Source of the DNA: Aquatica leii
Taxonomy: Eukaryota; Arthropoda; Insecta; Coleoptera; Lampyridae
Direction: 5' to 3'
DNA length: 64,000 nucleotides
Assembly: GCA_035610365.1 (NCBI GenBank)
Contig: CM069435.1
Coordinates: 86,523,389 to 86,587,388, forward strand
A program made the position numbers and the translations under genes. Shown here piece after piece: positions 1 through 10,901 of the stretch. Position 1 is the stretch's first letter. Each line of letters opens with the position of its first letter. The notes beneath the pieces are model-generated. The model was given only the letters and a program-made list of their open reading frames with translations. It was not told the DNA's origin and searched no databases.

Positions 1-1364
1 TTGTTATTATATTTTTTTTTCTTAATTCCTCCTTACGATCTTTTCTTATAATGATATAATATATAAATAAAAATATATACGTCACTGTTATCAAGTGCGC
101 GCTTGACCTTTAAACTAGTCCACGATACCCGCTCGAATTTCCACACGTTATCTGAGCTCGCCTTTACCTTCTTAACCATAAATTTAATGTAATTATTCAC
201 TACTTACATTAAAACTGCACTTCTAATTACTTCCTTAACTGAATCTACTTCACAATTCTCAACACGCATACGCTTATTCACCAGTTTAATGTTTACAGCA
301 TAATCACTTTAATGTATCCAAAACTCCGCAATAATATTAACCAAACACGTTCTCACTCAACCACCTTCAAAACACGATACTGGATTTTTTATAAATATTA
401 TTTAAATAATTTAAATAAAAAATTATATATATATACAGATACATATAACTTAATCATTTTGATGGTATCTAGATACATATACATATGTACATATATAAAA
501 AATCTGAATCTAGAATAATATATCTATATGAATTTATATAGATAATTTACAACACTGTAATTTATATGTGTCGCCATGGAAATCTTTAGAACATACCTTC
601 TCTCAAGGCTAAACATAATGACTAAAACTCCAAAAATTGTTTTGACATTAGATCCTGTGTACGGCTAAGACCGACACACCTCTACAAATTTGCGTAACTC
701 CGCAACCTCAGTTTAAAACCTCTTTAAAACGACGTCATGAGAAAGACATCAATTTCTCTACCCTAACAAGTCGCACAACAAAATAGTAATTTATGTAACA
801 ACCGTTAATGCGACGCTAGGCCGCAGACCAAGCTATATATGAGAATGGGTTAAGCTATGAGATTTTCGACGACAGTACTTAACACATTATTTTTTGTTTT
901 GCCCTTTGTGAAATTTTTGAGAAAATTACTTCGAGAACGCTTCAATATAATAAAGTTTTAATAGAAATTTATTTTACAAAAAAATGTACTTGTACTTAAA
1001 ATAATTAGAAAGATTTACCTCGATAAATTACAACACTGATTTTCTGTTTTTTAATACGCTAGTTAGTAGTTGGCTGGCGTGTCTGTTGACAAAATCATGC
1101 GCAGTAACTACCAATTTATGATTACTACGATTTTCATGGTAAAATATGGACGATTCAAATCGATTGCAATCGCATCCAAAGTGTGGAACAGATTAACCTA
1201 AAAATGACAGTTTTTGATTGCAATCTATGCGTAAGTTGAATACCACTTAACCATTACGGTTACCATCTTGTGGGTATCTCATGAACTACTATTAAAGGAA
1301 ACTATAAACAACGTGTCCAAGGTAACAATGAACAACATGGGAATTTTGTAAAGGCTAAAAGATA
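1..1364. other. AT-rich spacer, no gene seen
   Basis: No convincing coding region on either strand. The short open frame at 312-518 is low-complexity AT-rich sequence. A segment near 1253-1290 (GGTTACCATCTTGTGGGTATC...) matches the middle of the repeat at 9146-9175, so part of this spacer belongs to a dispersed repeat family. Confidence 0.6.
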
Positions 1365-2555
1365 CAGGGTGGCTTAAATGACTAAAAAGTAGAGTTATTT
1401 CAAGTGTCGGTTTCAAAAATTCATTATTTGTTTTCAAAATTTATCAAAAATTACATTTTTTGTACTCTTGATTTTTTTAGTTTTTGTATTTGTTTTAAAC
1501 GATAAAGAAACTACCAGCAGTTTGTCCTTGCCACTTTTAAGTTCTACAAAATGGCGTTTTGAAATTTTTTATCCGACGTTTCATCACCGAGGAACCACCA
1601 TAAATTTAATTTTTTATGTAGTCACAAAAAAAGAAACACCTTGTTCAAGTAAATTTTTTTATTAAAAATTCAACGATGTATCACACATCTTTACACACAG
1701 CTTTACTCTATAATCTAGTAAGCGTTGGAACAATTGCAATATTTCAATTTCATCTGTCACATTGTATTTGAAAATGTGTATTTTGGAGTTGTGTTTGTTG
1801 TCGTTATAAGAATTTGTCAAAATTTTTCCTTTAAAGTAATTTGGTCTAATGAAAGCATCATAACTAACAACGGTATTTTTAACTGGCGTTATTGGGCAAC
1901 AGACAATCATCATTTAACAAAAGAAGCTAGGCATCAACATCGATTTTGTTTTAATAGGTGGATAGGCATTTTGGGTGGCATAATAATAGGGGCTTTAATT
2001 TACCACAACAATTTAAATTCCGAAAAGTATCTTTCGATGCAGTGGAAGAATTGCCAATTAACCAAGTGCATGACGCAACTTTTGAGAATAAAGAACACTT
2101 ATTGGCATCGGATATAACAGCAGTTAGATCATGTTTTAAATTCTACTGTAAAGAGAGCATACTTGTGTCTAGAAAACAGTAGCAACCTATTTGAACACCC
2201 GTAATAATTTTTTGACCTTTTGTTTTAATGCCTACTAAATGAGAAATTAAGAAAATATTAAAACTTGTTTCTTCCTTATTTTTAGCATTAGAACCATAAC
2301 ATTTGATACATCGTTGAATTTCTAATAAAAAATTCTACCAAATATAGTGTCTATTATTTGGACCCATATAAAAAAATTAAGTTGCTGATGGTTTCTCGAA
2401 GATGAAACGTCGGATAAAAAATTTTAAACGCCATTTTGAAGCAAAGTAGCAACGACAAAATACCGTTGATTTTTTAAATTTTTTTAAAACAAATGAAATT
2501 GAAAATTTTTGAAAACGATAAGCCCATGTTGTGCGTTCGTATCTTGGGCACGCTG
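1365..2555 (+). mobile_element. Dead mariner-like DNA transposon with long inverted ends
   Basis: The left end starts CAGGGTGGCTTAAATGAC. The right end, read on the other strand, starts CAGCGTGCCCAAGATACG. Both are flanked by TA (1363-1364 and 2556-2557), the target duplication expected of the IS630/Tc1/mariner superfamily. The inverted similarity extends about 250-300 bp inward (for instance 1545-1600 against 2395-2440, and the segment ACGATGTATC/GATACATCGT at 1673 and 2306). The interior carries a broken transposase. The element is 1191 bp and cannot be autonomous. Confidence 0.72.
1755..2185 (+). pseudogene. Transposase catalytic-core fragment (IS630/Tc1/mariner type)
   Basis: Translation in two frames gives a recognisable transposase core. 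It contains VIWSNESIITNNGIFN, then a WA..N.HLTKEARHQHRF block, then GILGGIIIGALIYHNNLNSE. This is the layout of insect mariner-related transposases, in which the first block (W-x-D-E-S) carries the first catalytic aspartate. That aspartate is Asn here. A frameshift near 1960-2040 moves the homology into a second frame. The fragment sits between the inverted ends of the 1365-2555 element, so it is the remnant of its own transposase. Exact family is uncertain. Confidence 0.55.
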
Positions 2556-3107
2556 TATAATATATGAAATTAATACTATGGTTAAAACGCTTAACAGGTA
2601 GAAATAAGTCCCTTCCACAAAGATTTTTGTAATTGGTTAATTCAAAGTACGCGGTAAAATTACATTAAAAGTCTGATTCACTTAGCGAAATTATTGTGTA
2701 CCAACAATCATGGTATTTTAGCGTTTCGTTAACTTTTATCAGTATCTTTTTGTGTACACTAATGAGATATAATATAGCGTACTCAATTTATTATATTAAA
2801 ATAATATTTTGAAAGACCATGTGATATTGTTGACATCGAGGTAAAAAATAATTTCTTTTAAAATACCTACCAACTGACAAATTAACACTTTTATAGGTTT
2901 ATCTAATACATTATTCTTGATCTTTCGCCAATACAAAAAATGTAATCTAAACATTTATCAGTATCTGATAAAGAAACTGTTCTAATTATCTATCCAACTT
3001 GCAAACAAAGTCAATACTAGTTCGAAAACAAATTTGCGTTTTTTATATACTTACATATGTACATGTGAAGATTTATATTAACTTTACTTATTTACATAAG
3101 CATTTCT

Positions 3108-3308
3108 GTGTCTACTGTATACAACGTGCTAACTGAATATAACATAGGTCACGTACTGCATTCTCCGAAAGTGAACCGTAGGTCAAGACCAATATTAGAG
3201 ATTCTTACGGATAGAATAAGAAACACCTTTAGACGTATTGTGTATTCGTTCTTTCTACGTAATGAACCACAAGCAGTACAGAAAGCGATGATTGTATTAC
3301 CGAACTGA
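3108..3308 (+). pseudogene. Transposase N-terminal (HTH) fragment, decayed
   Basis: The translation has the order TVYNVLTEYNI, then SPKVNRRSRPILEI, then a basic segment RNTFRRIVYSFFLRNE. This resembles the DNA-binding part of a widespread insect DDE_3-type transposase family, where a paired helix-turn-helix is followed by a P-K-x-R-x-R-P linker and an IRR-V-Y-x-F-Y-x-x-xE helix. No catalytic part follows. I recognise it from family memory only, so the assignment is moderate at best. Confidence 0.4.
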
Positions 3309-3514
3309 AATCGATTGGTAAAGAATAAAATGTTAGAAAGATTGTTTTAATATTCAATACATGTTAATTTATATACCTAATCATTGATCTAACTAATAAA
3401 AAAAAATCAGACTGCCGTATAGGCAACCAACAATGCACGTATACATATTGAGTAAACGTTATAAATCATTATTATTCGTGTACGTAAATCTGACTTACAT
3501 ACTTCAGTCCCTTT

Positions 3515-3665
3515 TTTAGTCGAAGGGACTTTCATTCAAACTGATCAAAATATCATTTTGCCTACCTTATAAATGGAAGATTATGGCTTCTATTTTTATA
3601 TGCAGTTGATATTGGAGTTAACGATCCAGTATATTTTAGTAGTAAAGATAAATATCTTTGGTAAT
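3515..3665. repeat. Copy of dispersed repeat shared with 9087-9400
   Basis: The segment TTTTGCCTACCTTATAAATG at 3556-3575 and its flanks recur at 9242-9261. Similarity continues through TTTTTATATGCAGTTGAT and GATCCAGTA (9281-9320 in the other copy). It is a partial copy without the left inverted end. Confidence 0.55.
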
Positions 3666-4719
3666 AACAGTCGCGTTTTAAACGTTAAATTATAGATATC
3701 ATTAAGAAAATTATGTAATAATAACATATAAAGTACAAATATACAAAATTGCAGTGCACTCAAACCCATACCATATAGTGAATTTATTTCCGGTACCTCT
3801 TTCGGTTTAAAAAATTGCATTTCGAGCTGTAGTGCAAATCAAACTATCGACTAGAATATTTTTGCAGTACCGATTTGACTTGACAGGCGCAGCGCAGTAA
3901 AAGTATCTGCAATCTTCTTCTCATCCCCACGCCTCCAAGATTTTAATGCTAGCACAAAACATAGACCTGATTTATTCAGCATTCAAGCCGCAAACACCGT
4001 GCATGCAAAAACTGCTACAATTCTTTTCTTTTGCGCGTTACAAGTTTCAAGTAATAAATGTAATAAGCTGTCCATTCAGTCCAAAATACAAATTCAAAAG
4101 TTCAAACTTCCTTAAAAAAACGCAACGTCAAAGATTAGTATCAATCAACCAAACCTTTTGGTATGAGCCAAATCACTGTGCGATGAACTTTGAAAGACTA
4201 GTAGACAATACTTGATAGTTTGAAACTGTTCAGAAAACAATTATAAACTTCTAGAAAACTGTTCGAATGGATGGAGAAAAACACACTGTCACGAGATCGT
4301 AAAACGGGGAATTACGCTTACAGAAGTAGTTATCCTTGGTAATCCATCGTCAGCATCTACATTGTTTCCTATATACAGTGCAGCCGGCTTAACAGAATCA
4401 CATTAGTAGTTTTACTTTTGGTAACAATAACAGAATCATGACGATATCGATATTACAAAAAACAAATAAATGTTTATTGGTTAGAGAGCAGTATATACAT
4501 ACAGCGTGTATCTGATTAACAGATTGTTAATTTAGAAAGTGCTCAGTATAGCATCAATTTAAGCAAAAATGCTAAAATAAAAGCAATAAAACATTTGAAA
4601 AATTTAAAATTTTCGGTCAAATAAATCGAAAATTACGAACCTGTTGCATGAAATCGTTTAATAAAAAAGAACCAAAATTAATTATGATGTTTAATTCACT
4701 GTTCTCAGAACTACACATT

Positions 4720-5119
4720 TCTTCTAAGTAATTTTCTGACACTAAAAATTAAAATAAATACAAAATATCTCTTAAAGATAACGTATTTACAGGCGTTTAA
4801 AAGAGGTATAATGTTACGTAAATCAGCCAAGATACTTAAATAAATATTAAGTGCAAAAATAAAGCTAAAATATGCAAAACAAATATTTTTAGGGTAGTTT
4901 TTGCCACTGTAAACATGATATTGTAAAAATTCAGCTAACCAATTCATGGAAAAAAAATAAAGTGATAATAATACCCCACTGATAACATTATCCATGATTC
5001 CAATAAGCGCTGCACTGTATTTACAAAAAAGTGTAAAAAATAAAGTCTCGAAAAAACGAGCCGGTTCAAAATTGTTTGATTTAGACTCACTTTGGGCAAG
5101 GGTTAGGCCTATTTTCGCT
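4720..5119 (-). pseudogene. Membrane-protein exon, weakly PIG-Q (Gpi1)-like
   Basis: An open stretch follows a good splice acceptor (TTTTTTGCAG, exon from about 5118). It encodes a hydrophobic protein with about three membrane segments. The block AALIGIMDNVISGVLLSLYF resembles the start of the Gpi1 domain of PIG-Q, the GPI-GlcNAc transferase subunit of the ER. FLQYHV and ALNIYLSILADL resemble later Gpi1 blocks. About 60-100 residues expected between these blocks are missing, the C-terminal block is not found, and a stop follows VRKLLRRN. It could be a decayed copy, a divergent gene with unseen exons, or chance hydrophobic similarity. Confidence 0.28.
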
Positions 5120-5513
5120 GCAAAAAACAAAAATTTTAAATTGCAGAAAAAATCAGAATGATGTTGCACAACTGTTACGAGAATAAAATTAAGTTAGCTT
5201 TTTTTTAGCATTTATGAGGTCTGAAGTAGGTGTCACGACAATGCTTTTAGGAAATATTTTAAGTTCCATGTAAATCATTTAATATTTCTATGCAAAACTT
5301 AATGAACAGTTTTTGATAGATAAATACAAAAAATTCAAACTAATATATTTCGACAGTATGTTTCTGCATAAAATGGTAACTTCGTAACTAATAAAACTCT
5401 ATAGTTTTAAAAATAAGCACCATTTAGTCGGAAGAGCACCATGTATCATAATTAGAAAACTTTTGACCGTGAACAGTATTCTAACAAAACGATTGCATGG
5501 ACAGTACATATAA

Positions 5514-6377
5514 TTAAAACTGAAAAATCTGAGCTGATTGTACCCCACATTTGATTAAATTTTTTATCGTGTCATTGGTAAAAGCATCGCTCCCACACAC
5601 TAGAACTCGTACGTCACTTACTTGAAATTTATCAAAATAAGCACGCAAACTTGCCAACTGTAACGGAAACAAATTTATAGTCTCGTTATAATTGCTCCGC
5701 ACAAATTCAGCACAAGGCAAGAAGATTTCATAAGTAAAGTTCCAGAAAGATGTCATACTGTATAACTGATTTCTTAATACTAAGTCCCCCAATCTGCAAC
5801 ACAAAAATAATTTTAAAAACGTTTCACAGCTCTCGTTCTCCAACATTCTACATATAACAGCATATAACGGTGCAATTCCTGTTCCCTGAGCAATAAATAA
5901 CATAAATCGATAGTTAAACTCTAGGTCGTAGTGACCATAAGGACCCCTCCACAACGTCTCGCTATTTAATTTTATATTTTTTAAGTAAGTTGACATTCGA
6001 CCTGTTTCATACAGCTTTACCAATATGGTAAAAGACAATGGGTCATCCTCTCGTAGAGGTATTGGGGTATAGGCTTTGGTAAAATACTTATTATCGTGAC
6101 TTCCTTTTAACAGAAAATGTTGCCCTGGTTTATAAATAAGACGCACCCCATCTACCTTTAAAGCTTGGAAAGTATAAAAAAAAGTGTTTTGCGTATGTTG
6201 TATGACTTTGATAAGTTTAAAGCTGGCGTAAGTTGTTAAAGAGATGTAATTAATATTTAAAGGGGCACTTAACTGATTTTTCTTGTACTTTTTCAATTGG
6301 TCTTCGTAGACGTCTAAGATGCAAGGATTACAACCGGAGTTGCAACAATCCTCTTGGTTAGGTGGTGTCGGTTCCAT
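5514..6377 (-). CDS. CYB5RL: NADH-cytochrome b5 reductase-like protein (CYB5RL family)
   Basis: A single-exon 287-residue protein, a normal length for the family. Residues 4-31 form the oxidoreductase-like N-terminal motif rich in Pro and Cys (PTPPN..DCC.SGC.PC..D.Y). A ferredoxin-NADP reductase-type FAD/NADH module follows. The FAD motif is KAYTPI (101-106, where the usual Arg is Lys/Ala), followed by GRMSTYL (126-132). The nucleotide-binding glycines are GTGIAP (165-170), and the NADH-pocket motif CGSDAF is at 261-266. By family knowledge it transfers electrons from NADH to b5-type haem acceptors; the exact partner of CYB5RL proteins is not established. The start is the first ATG of the frame and places the Pro/Cys motif at the extreme N terminus, as in homologues. 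No intron is needed. Confidence 0.85.
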   Translation of the reverse strand: MEPTPPNQEDCCNSGCNPCILDVYEDQLKKYKKNQLSAPLNINYISLTTYASFKLIKVIQHTQNTFFYTFQALKVDGVRLIYKPGQHFLLKGSHDNKYFTKAYTPIPLREDDPLSFTILVKLYETGRMSTYLKNIKLNSETLWRGPYGHYDLEFNYRFMLFIAQGTGIAPLYAVICRMLENESCETFLKLFLCCRLGDLVLRNQLYSMTSFWNFTYEIFLPCAEFVRSNYNETINLFPLQLASLRAYFDKFQVSDVRVLVCGSDAFTNDTIKNLIKCGVQSAQIFQF

Positions 6378-6584
6378 TTATTGTAGTAAGCGTTATTCCA
6401 TTCCTTTTAATAAATAAAAGGGTTTTGATACAGACATTTTTAGCTACTTAACAGTTTTTTATGAAAATTATTATTGTAGCAATATATATTGTACTATGAT
6501 ATTGTAGAAGCGTTGAACGTTGTAAAATACCTTTAATCAGTGTTGCCACTTTGCCAGGTTAGCATACAGGTTAGTCAAATGTAA

Positions 6585-6667
6585 TGTCGCCAACTTTAAA
6601 AGGAAAAGTCGCCATAAATCGCCAAACATAGCGCCAAAATAAAAAAAATCGTCAGATTGGCGATAAA
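6585..6667 (+). repeat. Direct repeat rich in GTCGCCA, left copy
   Basis: Contains several GTCGCCA/GCGCCA words and ends ATTGGCGATAAAA. The same arrangement recurs at 7826-7905. The two copies are in the same orientation about 1.24 kb apart, so they could be direct ends of a retroelement or a spaced duplication. Confidence 0.45.
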
Positions 6668-7825
6668 AATAAGTAAGTTTAATACCGAGTAATTTTTGCC
6701 GATACGTTTTTAAATATTCTTAGATTTATATCAAATTTTTAAGACATAAGTTTATTGCACAAAATATAGTATATAAGATAACATAAGATTTTTATTGTGA
6801 TATGTTAAAACATTTACACTCGTCAACACAATAAATATGAACAGTATACAATAAACAATATACAATAAATACCTATAGGTACATATTATACAATATTTAT
6901 GAATGAACTGTCTTTATTACAACAGTTTATAAATTCTTCTGTGGTGTAGAAGGTATTCGCCAACAAAAAGTTTTTAACTATCTTCTTGAATTTATTAATT
7001 GGTAGTTTCTTATTTTCATAAGGAGTTGGTTGTAATATTTTTGGGCAAGGTACAGTGGCCTATCCTGCGATTTAGTCAGTCGCATAAACTAAGTATTTGT
7101 AGACGAGTAACTTCAATTGAGAGAAAAGGAATAACGTTTTAAATTTTCCCCACAACCGTTAGAGGCCACTATGTAATAATTATCGGTAAAAAATACAAAC
7201 ACAGCAAATTTTATTTCCCTCTTTTTCGTATCTTGAAGGCTAAAAACGCTGAATTGCATTTCTCGAATAAAATCGACTAAATAATGCAAGTTATTTTTAC
7301 ACGTGCTTGATTCTAACGTTTATTACTATTTAAAAACTGAAGGTTTTCATATTCGTTTTAAAGAAAAGTTACAATATTCACACGGTGTTGATTCGAATGA
7401 AACTGGAGGTTATTTATATTGTATTTGTGCAAATAAAAAATGTTATATAAAATAAGTCGCTTTTTTAACGCATAATTATAAAAAAGTGACAATTTTCATA
7501 ACTATTCTTTCAAAAACAAGAAAACATTCAAAATAAACCATTGTAATAATAATGGGTGCTACCCACACCCACACATTAAGTTTAAAATTCGCGCTATTTG
7601 TTTTCCCCACAACCGTTGTAGGGCGCCATAAACTGTGTTCCAAGTTTATATACAGGAGATTCCCCTTTAAGTGTCAGTCGGCAAAACATAGTAGTTGTTA
7701 TATCCTGTTTGTTTGTTGTATGGTAATCGTGTATGTCGGTTTGCATCAATGGTTTGCATTATCTACATCGTCGATAACGCCTCAAAATGTTGTAAACTAC
7801 TAAATTTTGCCAATAATTTTGTAAA

Positions 7826-7905
7826 GTCGCCAGTTTTGTCGCCAATTCCAAATACAAAAAAAACTGTCGCCAAAGTAAAATATAAATCGGCATATTGGCG
7901 ATAAA
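7826..7905 (+). repeat. Direct repeat rich in GTCGCCA, right copy
   Basis: Starts GTCGCCAGTTTTGTCGCC and ends ATATTGGCGATAAA, matching the copy at 6585-6667 in order and orientation. Confidence 0.45.
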
Positions 7906-8037
7906 CTACCACAAACAAACATGAACAGATTATATTAGTAAATTGTATTTGTGTTGTTATTTGTGATTTATAGCACGTTAACGTTTAATAAGTAAATTTA
8001 CGTTATTGAAATTGTGCAGCAGTTTCTTGAGAGAGAT

Positions 8038-8422
8038 GAATTGACCATATTCAGGCGTTTTTTTGACTTCAGGTTTAACGTTTTTGGGTTGGTCAAACTG
8101 CTATATTTTAAATTACCCTCAAAAAATCAGAACTCCCATTGGCTGCCGAGACAAAGCATTCCAGTGATCTATCAAAATAAGTACAATATGGAGTCATTTT
8201 AGCGTTGTTGGACAAAAAGATTTGACGTTCATTGTTGCTACTGGTTGCTACTAACCTGATTTGACAAATCACTGGAATTCATTACGCTTCATCAACCAGA
8301 GAGATCGTTGTCGACAACCAATAGAAGTATTTAATTTTTGAGGGCGATTTAAAATTCATCAGTTCCAATTCAAAAATGTTAAACCTAAAGTCCAAAAAAA
8401 TTCCTGAATATGGTCAATTGAA
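8038..8422. mobile_element. Fold-back element (MITE-like) with long inverted arms
   Basis: The left arm runs from GAATTGACCATATTCAGG (8038) to about 8178. The right arm, read on the other strand from 8422, starts ATTCAATTGACCATATTCAG and continues through TTTAGGTTTAACATTTTTG, AAAATTAAATACTTC and AATTCCAGTGATTT. The arms pair over most of about 140 bp and leave a short central loop of about 70 bp. There is no coding potential. The target duplication is unclear. Confidence 0.6.
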
Positions 8423-9086
8423 TATCCCATTATTAAGACAAGTTTTCGAAAAAAAATATGTAGTTTTAGTTAATAATGTACAAGAGAGGCCTCTTATTTC
8501 GCAAAATGAAAATTATTATGAAGATACTATACCACTTTGTATAAGCAACTTATATTGTATAAAGAACATTTCCGTAGCTGCATAGATAATTTCTTCTTCT
8601 TGATGAGTCATATTTTTAAATTTCAGTTTCCCGAACACGTGTTCGCTCCGCTGGATTCGTAACATAAATAATTCGCTACTTCAAATGGCGACCGCTCCCT
8701 GACGTCATTCGATAAAATTTCAAAAACGCAACAGTTCTATAGCAAGGGAACAATTGCCCGCAGGATTTGGTTTAAAATCAACGACCTTTTATCTGTTATA
8801 ATAGAACTGGTCCATATATATATTTTTGTTTCGAGGATCAAAGTCCGACTGTATCAACGGATTTTTCGTGTACACTTCTCAATGTACGATAGTTTCGCAC
8901 CGTCTCAACTCAACACTTTACTTGAAATAAAGATATTGACAAGTGCCGCTGAAAGATCGACTCTATAAAATGACCGATACCAATATGTTTCATAAACTAA
9001 TGAGTAAATTCGGTCGTGCTCGTGTATTTCTAGCTAAAATATTTACCCCTCCAATATACTGAATACATACCTAATAAATTAAAAGT

Positions 9087-9400
9087 GAAGCCAAAATCTG
9101 TCATTTGCAAGGTAGGCAAAATATTATGTGATTGGTTAACGACATGGTTACCATCTTGTTGGTATCTCATTAACTAAGCACAAGATGCTTGTAATCGTTA
9201 TATGTCGCTAAAACAATCCCTATTCAAACTGACCAATAACATTTTGCCTACCTTATAAATGGACGCTTTTGGCTTCAGTTTTTTATATGCAACTGATTTC
9301 GACTTAGCAATCCAGTAGGGATTGGGATGTAATTGCAGAGACAAGCATGTATTGCAGTTTTTGAAGGAGCACAGTGTTTGCAATGCCAGAAGCGACTTAA
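9087..9400. repeat. Dispersed repeat with inverted ends
   Basis: The segment 9087-9136 (GAAGCCAAAATCTG...AAGGTAGGCAAAAT) is inverted at 9231-9276 (ATTTTGCCTACCTTATAAAT...TTTGGCTTC). The core between them (GGTTACCATCTTGTTGGTATC) matches 1253-1290. The right side out to about 9320 matches 3556-3665. The repeat is therefore present at three or more places in the first 10 kb. It is non-coding. Confidence 0.55.
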
Positions 9401-10562
9401 AAGCCAAAATTCTAACTGTGCCAAGACATATATTCTAGGTTAGGCTGGCGGTCACTAACCGGAAATTTCGGTAGACAAAACTAAATACACCATATGGATT
9501 TTGGCTTCTCGGCAAAAAGAGATCACTCTCAGCGTCTAAATATATTGGGTTTTGCGACTCGCACCGCTACTATATAGTTGACAAAATTAACAATGCATTC
9601 GTAATAAAAGTATTCTTGCTTAAAGCAAAATCTACACAAAAAAATCCGTAGTGCCTATCTACAACAGTGTAGGTATACCATGTTCATCAACTACAATTAC
9701 TATCCTTTCAAAATTTAGTTTAGTGGTGTTTACACACTATCCTATTTAGTAGGCTTTATCACTCAACCTCTAACCCTGCCAATATATCGCTCGCGCATCC
9801 CTGAACACGATCAGAAAATGTTCTGTATTCTAGTAACAGAGAACACGCGGTTTTTAGTTTATATCACATTATGTACATACATAATCTTATTGAGTGTGTG
9901 ATAGGATTCTAAATACTTTTTACTTTGTTTCTGCAACTTTAGTTTCTTCAAAGCAGTCTTTTTTGGTTCACTTGCCTGCGAATATCTCCACTCAAATGTA
10001 TTTGAATTGAATATGTTTTAACATGTCTCATCAGCATTCTTCGGTACTGTATATCTCATATTGACTTTTACTAGATAATCAGTTTATACATGCAAAATCA
10101 ATTAGCTTTCATCCGTCGTCAGTTTCTGCATTCAAGCTTTTCCATTTTCAATCTCTCTTACTTTTATCCATCCGCTTACAATTTTCTTTATTTCTTCTAC
10201 TTAAAGTCACATGATCTACGATTCATTTTGATAACTTTAATTCCACTTCGTTTACCTCTTGGTTTATTTTGCTTCTAGCTCACCACACACTTTAATACAC
10301 TACACTACACTACAATCGTCGACCCATTTGTTGTATGCAACACAATTAACCTTAAGACTAAAAAAAAGGAGACATTATCAAAAACTATTTTAGCAACAGC
10401 TGTTGCTACCACATTATAAATTCTTAAAGGACCCACCATAGACTTACCTTTTTCTTTTTTAAACTTTATTTGAAATAGAATCTATCTATTGCAGAACTTT
10501 GTCTATCGAAAACGAAAACATTTGAATAAATAATTGGTCACGGCATCCATATTAAAACGTTC

Positions 10563-10568
10563 TTTATT
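10563..10568 (-). terminator. Candidate poly(A) signal of the zinc-finger gene
   Basis: AATAAA on the minus strand, about 334 nt after the stop codon at 10902. It is the first such hexamer downstream. Inferred from the hexamer only. Confidence 0.35.
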
Positions 10569-10901
10569 AACATTGCTTTAATTCAATATTTTTTTGAAAA
10601 TCTATTACGTAGAAAAATATAAGGTGTAACGCAATATCAGAAATCAATCAACTGTATCTATGTACATTTTTAACGATAAAAAAGAAAAAAGGTCTTAAAA
10701 ACTAAATCAACGCATAACGATACTAAACCTATTTAATTACCGAATAAAATACGAATGTTTTTGCAAAATCTAAAACCAATACTCGTGATCTTGCAAACTG
10801 TAAAAACCGCTGATAGTTGGAACGATGCTTTCAAGGTCTTCGTAAACGTCGTTGCTCATGCACGGATATAAATTTTCACTGGATACGTCAACACTGCGGT
10901 G

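Larger units (their letters stand above)
2556..4700. other. Spacer with transposon scraps
   Basis: No cellular gene is recognised. It contains the transposase-like fragment at 3108-3308 and a repeat copy at 3515-3665, which are listed separately. The open frame 3946-4215 shows no recognisable domain and is probably chance. Confidence 0.5.
6378..10560. other. Repeat-rich spacer between CYB5RL and the zinc-finger gene
   Basis: No cellular gene is recognised. It holds direct repeats (6585-6667 and 7826-7905), a fold-back element (8038-8422) and an inverted-ended repeat (9087-9276), each listed separately. A short duplicated segment, CCCACAACCGTTRKAG, occurs at 7150-7168 and 7606-7622. The open frames at 7552-7904, 8376-8585 and 10090-10278 have no recognisable domain. 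Confidence 0.55.
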
